Of a stretch of DNA of 49,015 nt, positions 37,060 to 45,432 are shown piece after piece (the stretch's first letter is position 1; each line of letters starts with the position of its first letter). This stretch comes from Halomonas campaniensis (GTDB lineage Bacteria > Pseudomonadota > Gammaproteobacteria > Pseudomonadales > Halomonadaceae). Both the position numbers and the translations under genes were made by a program. The stretch covers positions 1 through 49,015 of the forward strand of contig NZ_JPUA01000026.1 of NCBI RefSeq assembly GCF_002211105.1, in the 5' to 3' direction. The notes beneath the pieces were generated by a model, which saw only the letters and a list, made by a program, of their open reading frames with translations, made no database searches and was not told where the DNA came from.

Positions 37060-37826
37060 AAAATGCTCTGTTCGGTCTCCTGCTGGCGCTGCAGTTTCTG
37101 ACCCGGATCCCAATCCCAATAGCCGTTCCCTGGACGCCCGATACCCGCCGCTGGGCGGTGCGCGCCTACCCCTTGGTGGGCCTGTTGATAGGCGGCGTGC
37201 TGGTACTGCTAGCGTTTGTGATGCACGACGCCCCCGCGCCGATCACCGCGCTGGCGATATTAAGTGTGTGGGTGGTGCTTTCCGGTGGGCTGCATTTGGA
37301 TGGCGTCATGGATATCGCCGATGCGCTGGGCAGCAATCAGCCGCTGGCGCGCCGCTGGGAGATTATGAAAGACCCACAAATCGGCAGTTTTGGAATGCTG
37401 GCGCTACTGTTTCTGCTCGCCTGGAAGGGCGTGCTGCTGTGGGCATTGCTCACTTATCAAGCGCCGCTCTGGTGGCTGCTGGTGGTGCCCGCGCTAGGGC
37501 GCTGGGCGGGCGTTGCCTTGCTAGTTTTGACCCCCTGCGCCCAGCCGAAAGGCTTGGCTTGGAGTTGGCAACAGTCGCTTAGCGGCCAGGACGTGGCGCT
37601 CGCGCTATTGCCATTGGCGTTGATCGCACTGTTAGCCCCGCCAGTCGTATTGATAGGGCTAACGGTCATGGTTTTTGTGGTACTTATGCGCTGGTTTATG
37701 TTGCGACTGTTTAACGGCATCAACGGCGATATGGTAGGCGCCACCATTGAAGGAGGGGAGCTTTGGTTATTGATCTTAGTGTGGAGCTGGTGGCAGTTCG
37801 CCACGGTATCACCGCTTGGAATTTAG
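37056..37826 (+). CDS. cobS: Adenosylcobinamide-GDP ribazoletransferase (cobalamin synthase)
   Basis: The chosen start is GTG 37056, which overlaps the cobU stop (GTGA) and has GGGAAG five bases upstream, giving 256 residues. An ATG at 37032 inside cobU would add eight residues that do not look like CobS. The polytopic inner-membrane enzyme shows LQFLTRIPIP, the aspartate-rich GGLHLDGVMDIADALG, MKDPQIGSFGMLAL and NGINGDMVGATIEGGELWLL, all CobS motifs. It joins adenosylcobinamide-GDP to alpha-ribazole (phosphate) to give cobalamin (phosphate). The downstream cobC starts within its 3' end. Confidence 0.94.
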   Translation: MKNALFGLLLALQFLTRIPIPIAVPWTPDTRRWAVRAYPLVGLLIGGVLVLLAFVMHDAPAPITALAILSVWVVLSGGLHLDGVMDIADALGSNQPLARRWEIMKDPQIGSFGMLALLFLLAWKGVLLWALLTYQAPLWWLLVVPALGRWAGVALLVLTPCAQPKGLAWSWQQSLSGQDVALALLPLALIALLAPPVVLIGLTVMVFVVLMRWFMLRLFNGINGDMVGATIEGGELWLLILVWSWWQFATVSPLGI

Positions 37827-38416
37827 AGCGTCGCTATCAGGGCCAGCAAGATATTCCACTGCTGTTTCCCGATGCCGAAGCAGGGTTGCTGGCGCTGCGT
37901 GAGGCACTAGCGGATGAGCGTTTTGATGCTATTTACTCCAGCGATCTTAACCGCTGCCAGCAAACGCTAAAGTGGGCGGAAGTCGCCAAACCAGGCGTGC
38001 CCCTTACGCTTGAACCTCGCCTGCGCGAGCTCGATTTTGGCGAGTACGAAGGCAAGGTTTACGACGAGCTAAAGGATTTACCCCATTACCGCGCCTGGAT
38101 TGACAGCGTGGGCGAGCTGCAAATCCCTGGTGGCGAATCGGCTGCACAGTTACGCGAGCGCTTGGATGCTTGGCTACACGATGTTGCGACTAATGCCCAA
38201 GCGGGTGACCATAAAAAGGTACTGACAGTGACCCACGGCGGCGTGATTCGCGAGCTGCGCCGTCGTTTTGAAACCATTCACTTCTGGGATGGCTCAGTGA
38301 GTCAGGCCCAAGGCAGGCGCTGGAAACTCTCTTATTACACCGATGCGAATGGACAAGGAGAATGGCAATGCAGCTCTTCATCGGCGGTGCCTGCGCTGGC
38401 AAACGCGACGCCGTAG
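37763..38416 (+). CDS. cobC: Alpha-ribazole phosphatase (histidine phosphatase family)
   Basis: The 217-residue phosphoglycerate-mutase-like protein has the catalytic RHG motif (VAVRHGITAWNLERRYQGQQD), RLRELDFGEYEG, the PGGESAAQLRERL segment and the second histidine in VTHGGVIREL. The start is TTG 37763, supported by AGGAGGGG at 37751-37758. It overlaps cobS by 64 bp. Its role is to remove the 5'-phosphate from alpha-ribazole phosphate or cobalamin phosphate at the end of the pathway. The cob operon context supports this over a generic phosphatase role. Confidence 0.9.
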   Translation: MVIDLSVELVAVRHGITAWNLERRYQGQQDIPLLFPDAEAGLLALREALADERFDAIYSSDLNRCQQTLKWAEVAKPGVPLTLEPRLRELDFGEYEGKVYDELKDLPHYRAWIDSVGELQIPGGESAAQLRERLDAWLHDVATNAQAGDHKKVLTVTHGGVIRELRRRFETIHFWDGSVSQAQGRRWKLSYYTDANGQGEWQCSSSSAVPALANATP

Positions 38417-38793
38417 CGGCGCGGTTTCCTGGTGCTGTATGGTACCGACTCACGCTGTCTCAGCGGCTGGCTGAGTGTCAGCAAGCGCTGGTTGCCGACA
38501 CGCCGCTGGTGATAACCGGCGTGTTTGAGTGGCTCGAAGCTGCATTAGCAAACGCGGAAAACGCCCCCCTCCGCGAGCAGTGGCAGGTCGATATGACACA
38601 GCTCAGTCAGCGGGCTGACGAGCTAAACGCAGCGTTAATTATCATCGCTACCGAAGTAGGCCGCGGCATTGTGCCCATGCAGCCCGAGCAGCGTCGCCTG
38701 CGTGATCTAAATGGCTGGTTCGTTCAAGATGCCACTGCTCGGGGTGATCAAGTGTGTTATGTGCGCCACGGGTTAGTGGTGGCACTTAAGTAG
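38368..38793 (+). CDS. Second, shortened CobU-like protein
   Basis: The 141-residue protein starts at ATG 38368, which lies seven bases after AAGGAG (38355-38360). The ATG at 38362 is too close to that site. It has a modified P-loop, IGGACAGKRD (CobU: GGARSGKS), and lacks the YIAT...D.EM...H block with the guanylylated histidine. It keeps the CobU C-terminal motif ATEVGRGIVPMQPEQRRLRD (94-113) and a matching final strand. It overlaps the end of cobC and closes the cob operon. It may complement the first CobU, which has the opposite losses, or be a decaying or repurposed paralogue. This is a family assignment by motif only. Confidence 0.75.
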   Translation: MQLFIGGACAGKRDAVAARFPGAVWYRLTLSQRLAECQQALVADTPLVITGVFEWLEAALANAENAPLREQWQVDMTQLSQRADELNAALIIIATEVGRGIVPMQPEQRRLRDLNGWFVQDATARGDQVCYVRHGLVVALK

Positions 38794-38836
38794 CTCGGTA
38801 AGTCCTATGCTGGGCGCGTTTTGCGCCGCACTTCAA

Positions 38837-38865
38837 TTGACCACCCTCCAACAAGTTGCTAGCTT
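38837..38865 (+). promoter_or_regulatory. Candidate promoter of the btuB riboswitch leader
   Basis: TTGACC (38837-38842) and TAGCTT (38860-38865) are spaced by 17 bp. They would start a transcript just before the aptamer at 38878. The -10 match is poor (3 of 6). Confidence 0.4.
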
Positions 38866-38877
38866 ACGCCCACTCTC

Positions 38878-39072
38878 AGGTGCTGGCGGTGATCAAGCCG
38901 CTAGTGAAACGGGAAGTTGGTGAACGCCTTGCGTGATTCCAACGCTGCCCCCGCAACGGTAATCGAGATAAGAACGGCTAAGACGCCACTGTGCTCAAGC
39001 ACGGGAAGGTGGTCGTTCGGAAAGGTGCATTGTTAGATGCTGCCTTTCGCTCGTCAGCCCGGAGACCGGCCC
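38878..39072 (+). ncRNA. Cobalamin (AdoCbl-class) riboswitch controlling btuB
   Basis: All core segments of the cobalamin aptamer are present in order: AGGTGC at the 5' stem, TGAAACGGGAA (38905-38915), GCTGCCCCCGCAACGGTAA (38944-38962), GACGCCACTG (38982-38991), GGGAAGG (39003-39009) and the closing CAGCCCGGAGACCGGCC (about 39056-39072), the B12 box region. It lies about 175 bp before the btuB start. No classic terminator with a T-run follows, so control is probably at translation initiation. Excess adenosylcobalamin would shut down btuB and likely btuFCD. Confidence 0.93.
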
Positions 39073-39246
39073 GAGAGTAACGGTTCAACCTGAACCGATA
39101 CATGCCGAGGCGCGGTGGGTGCTCTCAGGGCGATTAACGGTGGCACAGCGCAATTATGCAGCGCGACCGTGATTTCCTTGTTTTGTCCTGCGCTCGGTCA
39201 AAAAAATACGCCGTGCGGGTGAGCACGACGAGCAAGGGATCTCTCC

Positions 39247-41067
39247 ATGAACTACCGTTTCCGCACCACCGCCCAACGGGCGGCGTTGAGTATGGCTGCT
39301 TTACCACTCGCCATCCCCTTTTCCGCCCAGGCCCAATACGCCGAAGCGACGACTGAGTTAGCAGGGCTTGATCCTGTTGTGGTTACCGCGACGTTAGCGC
39401 CGCGCACTGCCAACGAGAGCCTTTCATCGGTTAGCGTGCTGGACGAAGCCACTTTTCGCCGCCAAGACCCCACCAGCTTGAGTGATCTTCTGCGCGGCCA
39501 GCCAGGCGTTGATATCACCAGCAACGGCAGCTTTGGTAAAAACAGCAGCGTTTATCTACGCGGTGCGCCCAGCGATGCTTCCGTGCTGATGATCGATGGT
39601 ATTCGGCTGCGATCTGCCACGGCAGGCGGCGCCGCTTTTCAGTACCTAGACCCACGCATGTTTGATCGTGCAGAAATCGTGCGCGGCCCCCGTGGTAGCC
39701 TTTACGGTGCGGATGCGGTCGGCGGTGTCATTCAGCTGTTTACCCCTGAGGGTGATGAGGAGGGGCCGCAACCAAGCATTTCAGTGGGCGGCGGTTCCTT
39801 CAATACCCAGCGGCTAAGTGCTGGATTGAGTGGGCGTGAGGGTGGAACCCGCTACAGCTTTGCAGCGAGCCACCTCAATACCGATGGTCAGCCTATTCGT
39901 CGCGGCGGTGAAGACAAAGGCCACGACAATACCTCGGCGCTTGCCCGCGTGGCGCATACTTTTGAGAGTGGCGCTGAAGTTGGCGTACTGGCACTGCGTG
40001 CCCGCGGTAACAACGAATACGACGGTGGTGAGAATGACTTCGTCCAGCAGGTGGCAGGCATCTACGCCGAGGTGCCGGTCACCGATACCTGGCAGAGTCG
40101 CCTGACCCTTAGCGAAGCCCGTGATGAGCTAGATACGATTGATAATTTCGGCGCCTCCGTCATTGATACCCGCACCCAAACCGCCCGCTGGCAGAATAAT
40201 CTTCAGTTTGGGGCCCATGAGTTGATTGCTGGCGCTGAAATCAGCGAAGATCGCGTTTCAAGCACCAACGACTTTGACGTCACCAGCCGCGATAACACCG
40301 CCGTGTTTACCCAAGGCCTGCTCGATTTCTCGCCGTTTGCCATTCAGGCCAGCCTGCGTTACGACGACAATGAAGCCTATGGCGATGAAGTCACCGGCAG
40401 TCTGGCGCTGGGCTACGATCTGGATGATTACCATACGCTGCGTGCCAGTGTAGGCACCGCGTTTAAAGCGCCGAGCTTTAATGACCTCTATTGGCCGGAT
40501 TCGGGTAATCCTGATCTCAATCCAGAAAAGTCTGAAACTGTCGAGGTGGGTGTTCGAGGCCAATACAACCAATGGTTCTGGGACTTGGCCGCCTTTCAAA
40601 ACGACTATGACGACATGATTGCCTGGGCGCCAACGTCGAGTGGCTTATGGGCGCCGCAAAACGTTAACAGCGCGCGTATACGTGGGGCTGAGCTGTCAAG
40701 CGGCGTAGAGGTCAATGACTGGACACTCCAAGCTGCCTTCACCTACCTGGATCCGGAAGACCGGGCAACCGGTAATCGACTAGCCCGCCGGGCTACCCAA
40801 AGCGTGCGCTTGGATGCAGATCGTGAGCTTGGCGATTGGTCATTTGGGGGCTCGTTAGTGGCACAGAGTTACCGCTATGATAATGCCGCCAACACCCAGC
40901 GGTTAGGGGGCTATGGGCTGGTTAATCTGCGTGCAGGCTGGCAGTTTGCGCCACTCTGGAGCGCCCGTGTTACGCTAGAAAATGCTTTTGATAAAGAGTA
41001 TTCAACGACCCGTGACTATATTAACGCTGGCCGAGCAGGATTTTTGAGTGTTCATTTTGGTCAATAA
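39247..41067 (+). CDS. btuB: BtuB, TonB-dependent outer-membrane cobalamin receptor
   Basis: The 606-residue receptor is close to E. coli BtuB (614). It has a signal peptide with cleavage near AQAQ (residue 30), a TonB box DPVVVTAT (42-49), a plug domain (LSDLLRGQPGVDITSNGS, VYLRGAPSDASVLMIDGIRL, EIVRGPRGSLYGADAVGGVI) and a beta-barrel with typical FKAPSFNDLYWPDSGNPDLN and terminal strand LSVHFGQ. It captures cobalamin and other corrinoids and passes them to the periplasm using TonB energy. The upstream cobalamin riboswitch and the following btuFCD genes support B12 rather than siderophore specificity. Confidence 0.95.
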   Translation: MNYRFRTTAQRAALSMAALPLAIPFSAQAQYAEATTELAGLDPVVVTATLAPRTANESLSSVSVLDEATFRRQDPTSLSDLLRGQPGVDITSNGSFGKNSSVYLRGAPSDASVLMIDGIRLRSATAGGAAFQYLDPRMFDRAEIVRGPRGSLYGADAVGGVIQLFTPEGDEEGPQPSISVGGGSFNTQRLSAGLSGREGGTRYSFAASHLNTDGQPIRRGGEDKGHDNTSALARVAHTFESGAEVGVLALRARGNNEYDGGENDFVQQVAGIYAEVPVTDTWQSRLTLSEARDELDTIDNFGASVIDTRTQTARWQNNLQFGAHELIAGAEISEDRVSSTNDFDVTSRDNTAVFTQGLLDFSPFAIQASLRYDDNEAYGDEVTGSLALGYDLDDYHTLRASVGTAFKAPSFNDLYWPDSGNPDLNPEKSETVEVGVRGQYNQWFWDLAAFQNDYDDMIAWAPTSSGLWAPQNVNSARIRGAELSSGVEVNDWTLQAAFTYLDPEDRATGNRLARRATQSVRLDADRELGDWSFGGSLVAQSYRYDNAANTQRLGGYGLVNLRAGWQFAPLWSARVTLENAFDKEYSTTRDYINAGRAGFLSVHFGQ

Positions 41068-41971
41068 AAGCAGCTACTTAGTACGTGGGGCCTTAGGCCT
41101 CGCGCTGCTGCTACTGTCGTCGATATCCCACGCCCATGACCACTCGCGCTGCGTAGTGGATGATCGTGACCGTGAGGTTTGCCTCTACAACGCTGCTCAG
41201 CGTATTGCCACGCTGTCGCCAGGTGCGACCGAATTGACCTTTGCTGCAGGTGCAGGGGATCAAGTGGTCGCCGTTGTTTCCTACAGCGACTACCCGCCGG
41301 AAGCCAAGCAGATAACGTCAGTGGGTAGCCACACCCGGATTGATTTAGAGGCCTTAGTGGGGCTGGCGCCGGATTTAGTCATTGGCTGGGTAACCGGTAA
41401 CCCCGCCGAACAGCTTGAAACCCTCGAAGCCTTGGGCATGCCGGTGTTCTATATCGAACCCCGCGATGTAGAAGGCGTGGCCAGTGCCATTGAGCGTTTG
41501 GCACGGCTGGCGGGCACAGAAGCCGCCGGCCAGGCAGTGGCCGCCAATTTTCGGCAGACCATGGGTGAAATTGATGCGCGCTATGCTGATCGAGAGCCGG
41601 TGGCTACGTTCTATCAGGTCTGGGATGAGCCGTTAATGAGCGTCAATGACCAGCACCTGATCGGCCAAGTGGTCGAGATGTGCGGTGGCGAGAATGTGTT
41701 TGGCGAGCAGGCGCGGCTGGTGCCACGCATCGATGATGAAGCCGTGCTGGCGACGAATCCTAAGGCGATTGTGGCCGGGGGCATGGGGGAAGAGAACCGA
41801 CACTGGCTGACCCACTGGGAGCAGTACCCCAACCTGACGGCGGTGGCAGAAGATAACCTCTTCTTTGTGCCGCCATCGCTGATCCAACGGCCAACGCCGC
41901 GCCTGATGGAGGGTGCGCAGTTACTCTGTGAGAAGCTCGACATCGCCCGTCAAAAACGCGAGCGTCGCTAA
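41048..41971 (+). CDS. btuF: BtuF, periplasmic cobalamin-binding protein
   Basis: The 307-residue protein starts at GTG 41048, with AGGA seven bases upstream, inside the last 20 bp of btuB. A signal peptide (YLVRGALGLALLLLSSISHA) precedes a cluster-9 type binding protein: RIATLSPGATELTFAAGAGD, VVSYSDYPPEA, IDLEALVGLAPDLVIGW, FYQVWDEPLMSVNDQHLIGQ and MCGGENVFG. These match BtuF. It delivers cobalamin to BtuCD. A TAATG overlap couples it to btuC. Confidence 0.93.
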   Translation: MFILVNKSSYLVRGALGLALLLLSSISHAHDHSRCVVDDRDREVCLYNAAQRIATLSPGATELTFAAGAGDQVVAVVSYSDYPPEAKQITSVGSHTRIDLEALVGLAPDLVIGWVTGNPAEQLETLEALGMPVFYIEPRDVEGVASAIERLARLAGTEAAGQAVAANFRQTMGEIDARYADREPVATFYQVWDEPLMSVNDQHLIGQVVEMCGGENVFGEQARLVPRIDDEAVLATNPKAIVAGGMGEENRHWLTHWEQYPNLTAVAEDNLFFVPPSLIQRPTPRLMEGAQLLCEKLDIARQKRERR

Positions 41972-42957
41972 TGCTAGCGCGGCTGGGGCTTCCGCTTGGC
42001 GTGTTGTTGCTAGCAGCACTGGCTTCGCTACTGATTGCCCTTGGTGTTGGCAGCGCACAGATTCCGCCAGCGCAAATTTGGGATGTGGCGCTTAGTCATA
42101 TAGGGCAGGGCTCAGGTGACACTCTGGCGTGGACGATGGTGATGGAGTTACGCCTACCCAGGGCGCTCTCGGCGTTTGCCGTGGGCGGTTTGTTGGCGGT
42201 AGCCGGGGCGTTAATGCAAGTCTTACTACGCAATCCCCTTGCGGATCCGTATGTACTTGGTCTTTCCGGCGGAGCCTCGATTGGTGCACTGGCAGCCATG
42301 TTAGGCGGGTTAGGCGGACTGGCGATTTCAGGTTCGGCGTTTGGCGGCGCGCTATTTTCGACGTTTTTAGTCTTCGGTTTGGCCCACGGCAGCGGCGGCT
42401 GGACGCCTTCGCGCTTGCTGCTAACGGGCGTGGTGGTAGCAGCAGGGTGGGGGGCAGTGATTACCCTAATGCTGGCGATGAGCCCCGCCGAACGCCTGCC
42501 GGGCATGCTCTACTGGTTGATGGGCGACCTCTCCTACGCGCGTACCCCTTGGCCGCCGCTGCTATTGTTGTTGGCTACCTGCGTGGTACTGATTCCGCTT
42601 GGGCGTAGCCTGAATGTGCTGGCCCGTGGCCCTCAGCAGGCCGCCGCGCTGGGCGTTGCGGTCAGGCCACTTGAGTGGTGTATCTATATTGCCGCCAGCC
42701 TACTCACCGCAGCGGCAGTGACCACCGCAGGCAGCATTGGCTTTGTCGGTTTAGTGGTGCCCCACATGCTGCGGCTGCTGTTAGGCAATGACCAGCGGCT
42801 GATCTTGCCTGCCTGTGCGTTGGCGGGGGGCACGCTGTTAGTGTTGGCCGATACACTAGCTCGCACCATGATCGCCCCGGAACAGCTTCCCGTTGGCGTG
42901 ATCACTGCGCTGTTGGGCGTGCCCACCTTCCTGTTTCTGCTCTACCGGAGCCGTTGA
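41971..42957 (+). CDS. btuC: BtuC, cobalamin ABC transporter permease (FecCD family)
   Basis: The 328-residue FecCD-family permease, with about ten membrane helices, has the family blocks RLPRALSAFAVGGLLAVAGA, LMQVLLRNPLADPYVLGLSG, MLYWLMGDLSYA, AALGVAVRPLEW, GSIGFVGLVVPHMLRLLLG and PVGVITALLGVPTFLFLL. The start ATG overlaps the btuF stop, and its stop overlaps the btuD start (TGATG). Position between btuF and btuD behind a B12 riboswitch identifies the substrate. Confidence 0.94.
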   Translation: MLARLGLPLGVLLLAALASLLIALGVGSAQIPPAQIWDVALSHIGQGSGDTLAWTMVMELRLPRALSAFAVGGLLAVAGALMQVLLRNPLADPYVLGLSGGASIGALAAMLGGLGGLAISGSAFGGALFSTFLVFGLAHGSGGWTPSRLLLTGVVVAAGWGAVITLMLAMSPAERLPGMLYWLMGDLSYARTPWPPLLLLLATCVVLIPLGRSLNVLARGPQQAAALGVAVRPLEWCIYIAASLLTAAAVTTAGSIGFVGLVVPHMLRLLLGNDQRLILPACALAGGTLLVLADTLARTMIAPEQLPVGVITALLGVPTFLFLLYRSR

Positions 42958-43727
42958 TGAGCGTATTGGCTACCCGAGACCTCATCATCGACGTGCCCGG
43001 CCGCGCAGACGGTACGCCGCTTAATATCACCATCGAGCCAGGCCAAGTTTGGGGCGTTTTAGGCCCTAACGGGGCAGGTAAAACCACGCTGTTGCATACC
43101 TTGGCAGGGCTGCATGCCCCACGTTCAGGCAGTGTTCAACTCAACGGCTCAGTGATTGGTCAACTGCGCCGCCGCCAGGTCGCCCAGTGTTTGGGATTGG
43201 TGTTTCAGGAGCGCCAGGATGGCTTTCCCGCGACCGTGCTGGAAACCGCGCTAATTGGCCGTCATCCCTATCTCTCTCCGTGGCAGATGGAAGGCGCCGA
43301 TGACTATGCCCGTGCCGAAGCCGCTCTTGAGCGCCTGGATGTGGCGCACCTGCATGATCGTTTGGTCAGCACGCTTTCCGGCGGCGAGCGCCAGCGGGTG
43401 GCGATTGCTACTGTACTGACCCAGGCGCCCGATGTGTGGCTGGCCGACGAACCCACCAATCATCTGGATCTTCACCACCAGAGTGCCGTGATGGCACTGA
43501 TAGCAGAACAGGCCAATCAGGGGCAGGCGGTCATCATGTGCCTGCACGACCTCAACCTGGCTGCCCGCTGGTGCGACCATGTGCTGTTGCTTTATCCCAA
43601 TGGCGAGGCGTGCTGGGGCTCGCGGGATAGTATGCTGGTGCCCAGTGCGCTGGAAGACCTCTACCGCCAAAAGCTCGCGGTAGTAGAGGTGGATGGCGCA
43701 CCGGTGTTTGTGCCGATAAAGGGGTGA
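42957..43727 (+). CDS. btuD: BtuD, cobalamin ABC transporter ATPase
   Basis: The 256-residue ABC ATPase has Walker A GPNGAGKTTLLHTLAGL, the Q-loop in LGLVFQERQDG, signature LSGGERQRVAIATVL, Walker B DVWLADEPTNHLDL and an H-loop histidine in CLHDLNLAARWCD. The ATG start at 42957 overlaps the btuC stop and has CGGAG upstream. A TTG one codon earlier is less likely. It powers BtuCF import and ends three bases before the convergent SDR gene. Confidence 0.94.
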   Translation: MSVLATRDLIIDVPGRADGTPLNITIEPGQVWGVLGPNGAGKTTLLHTLAGLHAPRSGSVQLNGSVIGQLRRRQVAQCLGLVFQERQDGFPATVLETALIGRHPYLSPWQMEGADDYARAEAALERLDVAHLHDRLVSTLSGGERQRVAIATVLTQAPDVWLADEPTNHLDLHHQSAVMALIAEQANQGQAVIMCLHDLNLAARWCDHVLLLYPNGEACWGSRDSMLVPSALEDLYRQKLAVVEVDGAPVFVPIKG

Positions 43728-43730
43728 TAC

Positions 43731-44621
43731 TTACTGCCCCAGCTCTTCCCGCCAGGAGTGGCGTGGTTCAAAGCCGACCAGACGGCGGGCCTTTTCGATA
43801 CTGTAGAAGGTTTCGAATTCGCTCATTTCACGCTTGATCGGAACACCGGAGTAGAAGCGTTCGATCACCTGGGCGTTGCTCAGGCTAACCGACAGATCGT
43901 CATTGGCGACGTTAAACACCTGGTAGCCGAGGCCATCTGTTTTCAGGCAGCAATCGACCATCTGGCCCAGGTCGCGGGCGTCGATGTAGGCGAAGATATT
44001 GCGACGACGCAGGGCAGGGTCGTCCATGTAGGCTGGGAAATTCTGACGGTACTCGTGGGGCTCGATAACGTTGTTGATGCGCAGGCCGTAGATATCGATG
44101 CCCGAGCGCGCCTGGAAGGAGCGTGCCGTTACTTCGTTGACTACCTTGCTCATGGCGTAGCTGTCTTGAGGCACGGTGGGGTGCTCTTCATCGATGGGGA
44201 GGTAGTCCGGCTTCTTTTCGCCATCGGCAAAGCAAACGCCATAAGTGGTCTCGCTGGAGGCGAAGATGACCTTGGGAATTCCCAGTTTGGTGGCAGCATC
44301 GAGAATATTGTAGGTACTTAGCGCATTGATGCGGTAAGTCTCGTTGTCCGGTCGATGCAGAATGGCGGGTATCGCCGCAAAGTGGACAATCGCATCGTAG
44401 CGCGGCACGCCGGTGCCTGGCTCCAGCTCGTCGAAATCGGCGTAAGCCAGGCAGGCATTGAATACCTGGCCTGCATCGGTCAGGTCGGTCTTCAGGGTGG
44501 TAATGCCGGGTACGTCTGATGTCACCCAGTCTAGGTTGGTGACTCGATGACCTTGATCACGAAGATAAGCCGTCGCATGACGGCCAGCCTTGCCACTGCC
44601 GCCGGTGAACAGAATACGCAT
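43731..44621 (-). CDS. NAD(P)-dependent oxidoreductase/epimerase, extended SDR family
   Basis: The 296-residue protein starts at ATG 44621 (MRILFTGGSGKAGRHATAYL). Upstream in-frame codons to 44654 lack family similarity. The glycine motif TGGSGKAG binds NAD(P), and YAMSK supplies the catalytic Tyr and Lys. IVHFAAIPAILHRPDNETYR and the FNVANDDLS segment are typical of epimerase/dehydratase-type SDRs. The substrate is unknown, and a nucleotide-sugar or aldose/uronate oxidoreductase is possible. It sits between two corrinoid-transport modules but has no visible link to B12. It is transcribed divergently from the Yip1-family gene. Confidence 0.85.
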   Translation of the reverse strand: MRILFTGGSGKAGRHATAYLRDQGHRVTNLDWVTSDVPGITTLKTDLTDAGQVFNACLAYADFDELEPGTGVPRYDAIVHFAAIPAILHRPDNETYRINALSTYNILDAATKLGIPKVIFASSETTYGVCFADGEKKPDYLPIDEEHPTVPQDSYAMSKVVNEVTARSFQARSGIDIYGLRINNVIEPHEYRQNFPAYMDDPALRRRNIFAYIDARDLGQMVDCCLKTDGLGYQVFNVANDDLSVSLSNAQVIERFYSGVPIKREMSEFETFYSIEKARRLVGFEPRHSWREELGQ

Positions 44622-44791
44622 ATGGATATCCCACCAATTAATAGAATGAACCACCCCACCTTAGCAAAGATAAATCCTCACCTCCGAAAATGATTTTGTG
44701 TTCTACACTAAAAATGATTCGGAATCTAATTGATCCAATCGATCATCGTCTGACCCTAACAACAGAGCATCTACAAAACCGGGAGGTCGTT

Positions 44792-45403
44792 ATGATCCAT
44801 CATGTTTGGGGGCTTCTCCACCATCCTGAAAAAGAGTGGCACTCGATCCGTGGCGAGCATGAATCTATCAGCCATCTGTATGCCCACCATGTCCTTTTAC
44901 TCGCTGCTATACCTGTCGTCTGTGCGCTAATAGGCACTACCCAGGTTGGCTGGACCTATGGTGGCTCTGAAACCTATCGAGTCTCTCTCGCCAATGGCAT
45001 TGCATTAGGCGTGGCTTTTTATGCGCTGATCCTAATGGCGGTTGCTGTTGTGGGCACTTTGATCCATTGGTTAGCCCGTCGTATAGACACTCGTCCCAGC
45101 CGCCGCGATTGCCTTATTTTCGCGGGTTACATTGCGACACCGATGTTCCTGTGCGGCGTTTTTGCCCTCTATCCGGCTTTTTGGTTCTGTATGCTGGGTA
45201 TGGTGATCGGGCTGCTCTACAGTGCCTATCTTCTCTATAAGGGAACCCCCAGCTTTTTAGGCATCAGCCATGAGCGCGGGTTTATTCTGTCAACAACGAC
45301 GTTGGGTGTTGGTGTCTTGGTGCTGGAAGCGCTGCTCGTGGTGATTGTACTGCTGTGGAGTATGGGCACGGATCACAGCGTGGTTTGGCATTTTTTCCGT
45401 TGA
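44792..45403 (+). CDS. Yip1-family inner-membrane protein
   Basis: The 203-residue protein starts at ATG 44792 after GGGAGG. An earlier in-frame ATG at 44690 lacks a ribosome site. A short cytoplasmic N-terminus (MIHHVWGLLHHPEKEWHSIR) matches the entry motif of bacterial Yip1-domain proteins. About five hydrophobic helices follow, with FAGYIATPMFLCGVFALYP typical of the family. The molecular role of bacterial Yip1 proteins is unknown. It stands alone between the SDR gene and the end of the second ABC operon. Confidence 0.8.
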   Translation: MIHHVWGLLHHPEKEWHSIRGEHESISHLYAHHVLLLAAIPVVCALIGTTQVGWTYGGSETYRVSLANGIALGVAFYALILMAVAVVGTLIHWLARRIDTRPSRRDCLIFAGYIATPMFLCGVFALYPAFWFCMLGMVIGLLYSAYLLYKGTPSFLGISHERGFILSTTTLGVGVLVLEALLVVIVLLWSMGTDHSVVWHFFR

Positions 45404-45432
45404 ATGGGCGCTATGGTGAGCTGCCTGTCCAA

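Noticed and set aside
38810..38832. Hairpin GGCGC-GTTTT-GCGCC as terminator of the cob operon
   Set aside because: The stem is short and no T-run follows, so a Rho-independent terminator cannot be supported.
43758..44321. 187-codon plus-strand frame antisense to the SDR gene
   Set aside because: The SDR frame has clear NAD-binding and YxxxK motifs. The antisense frame has none and lacks a ribosome site.
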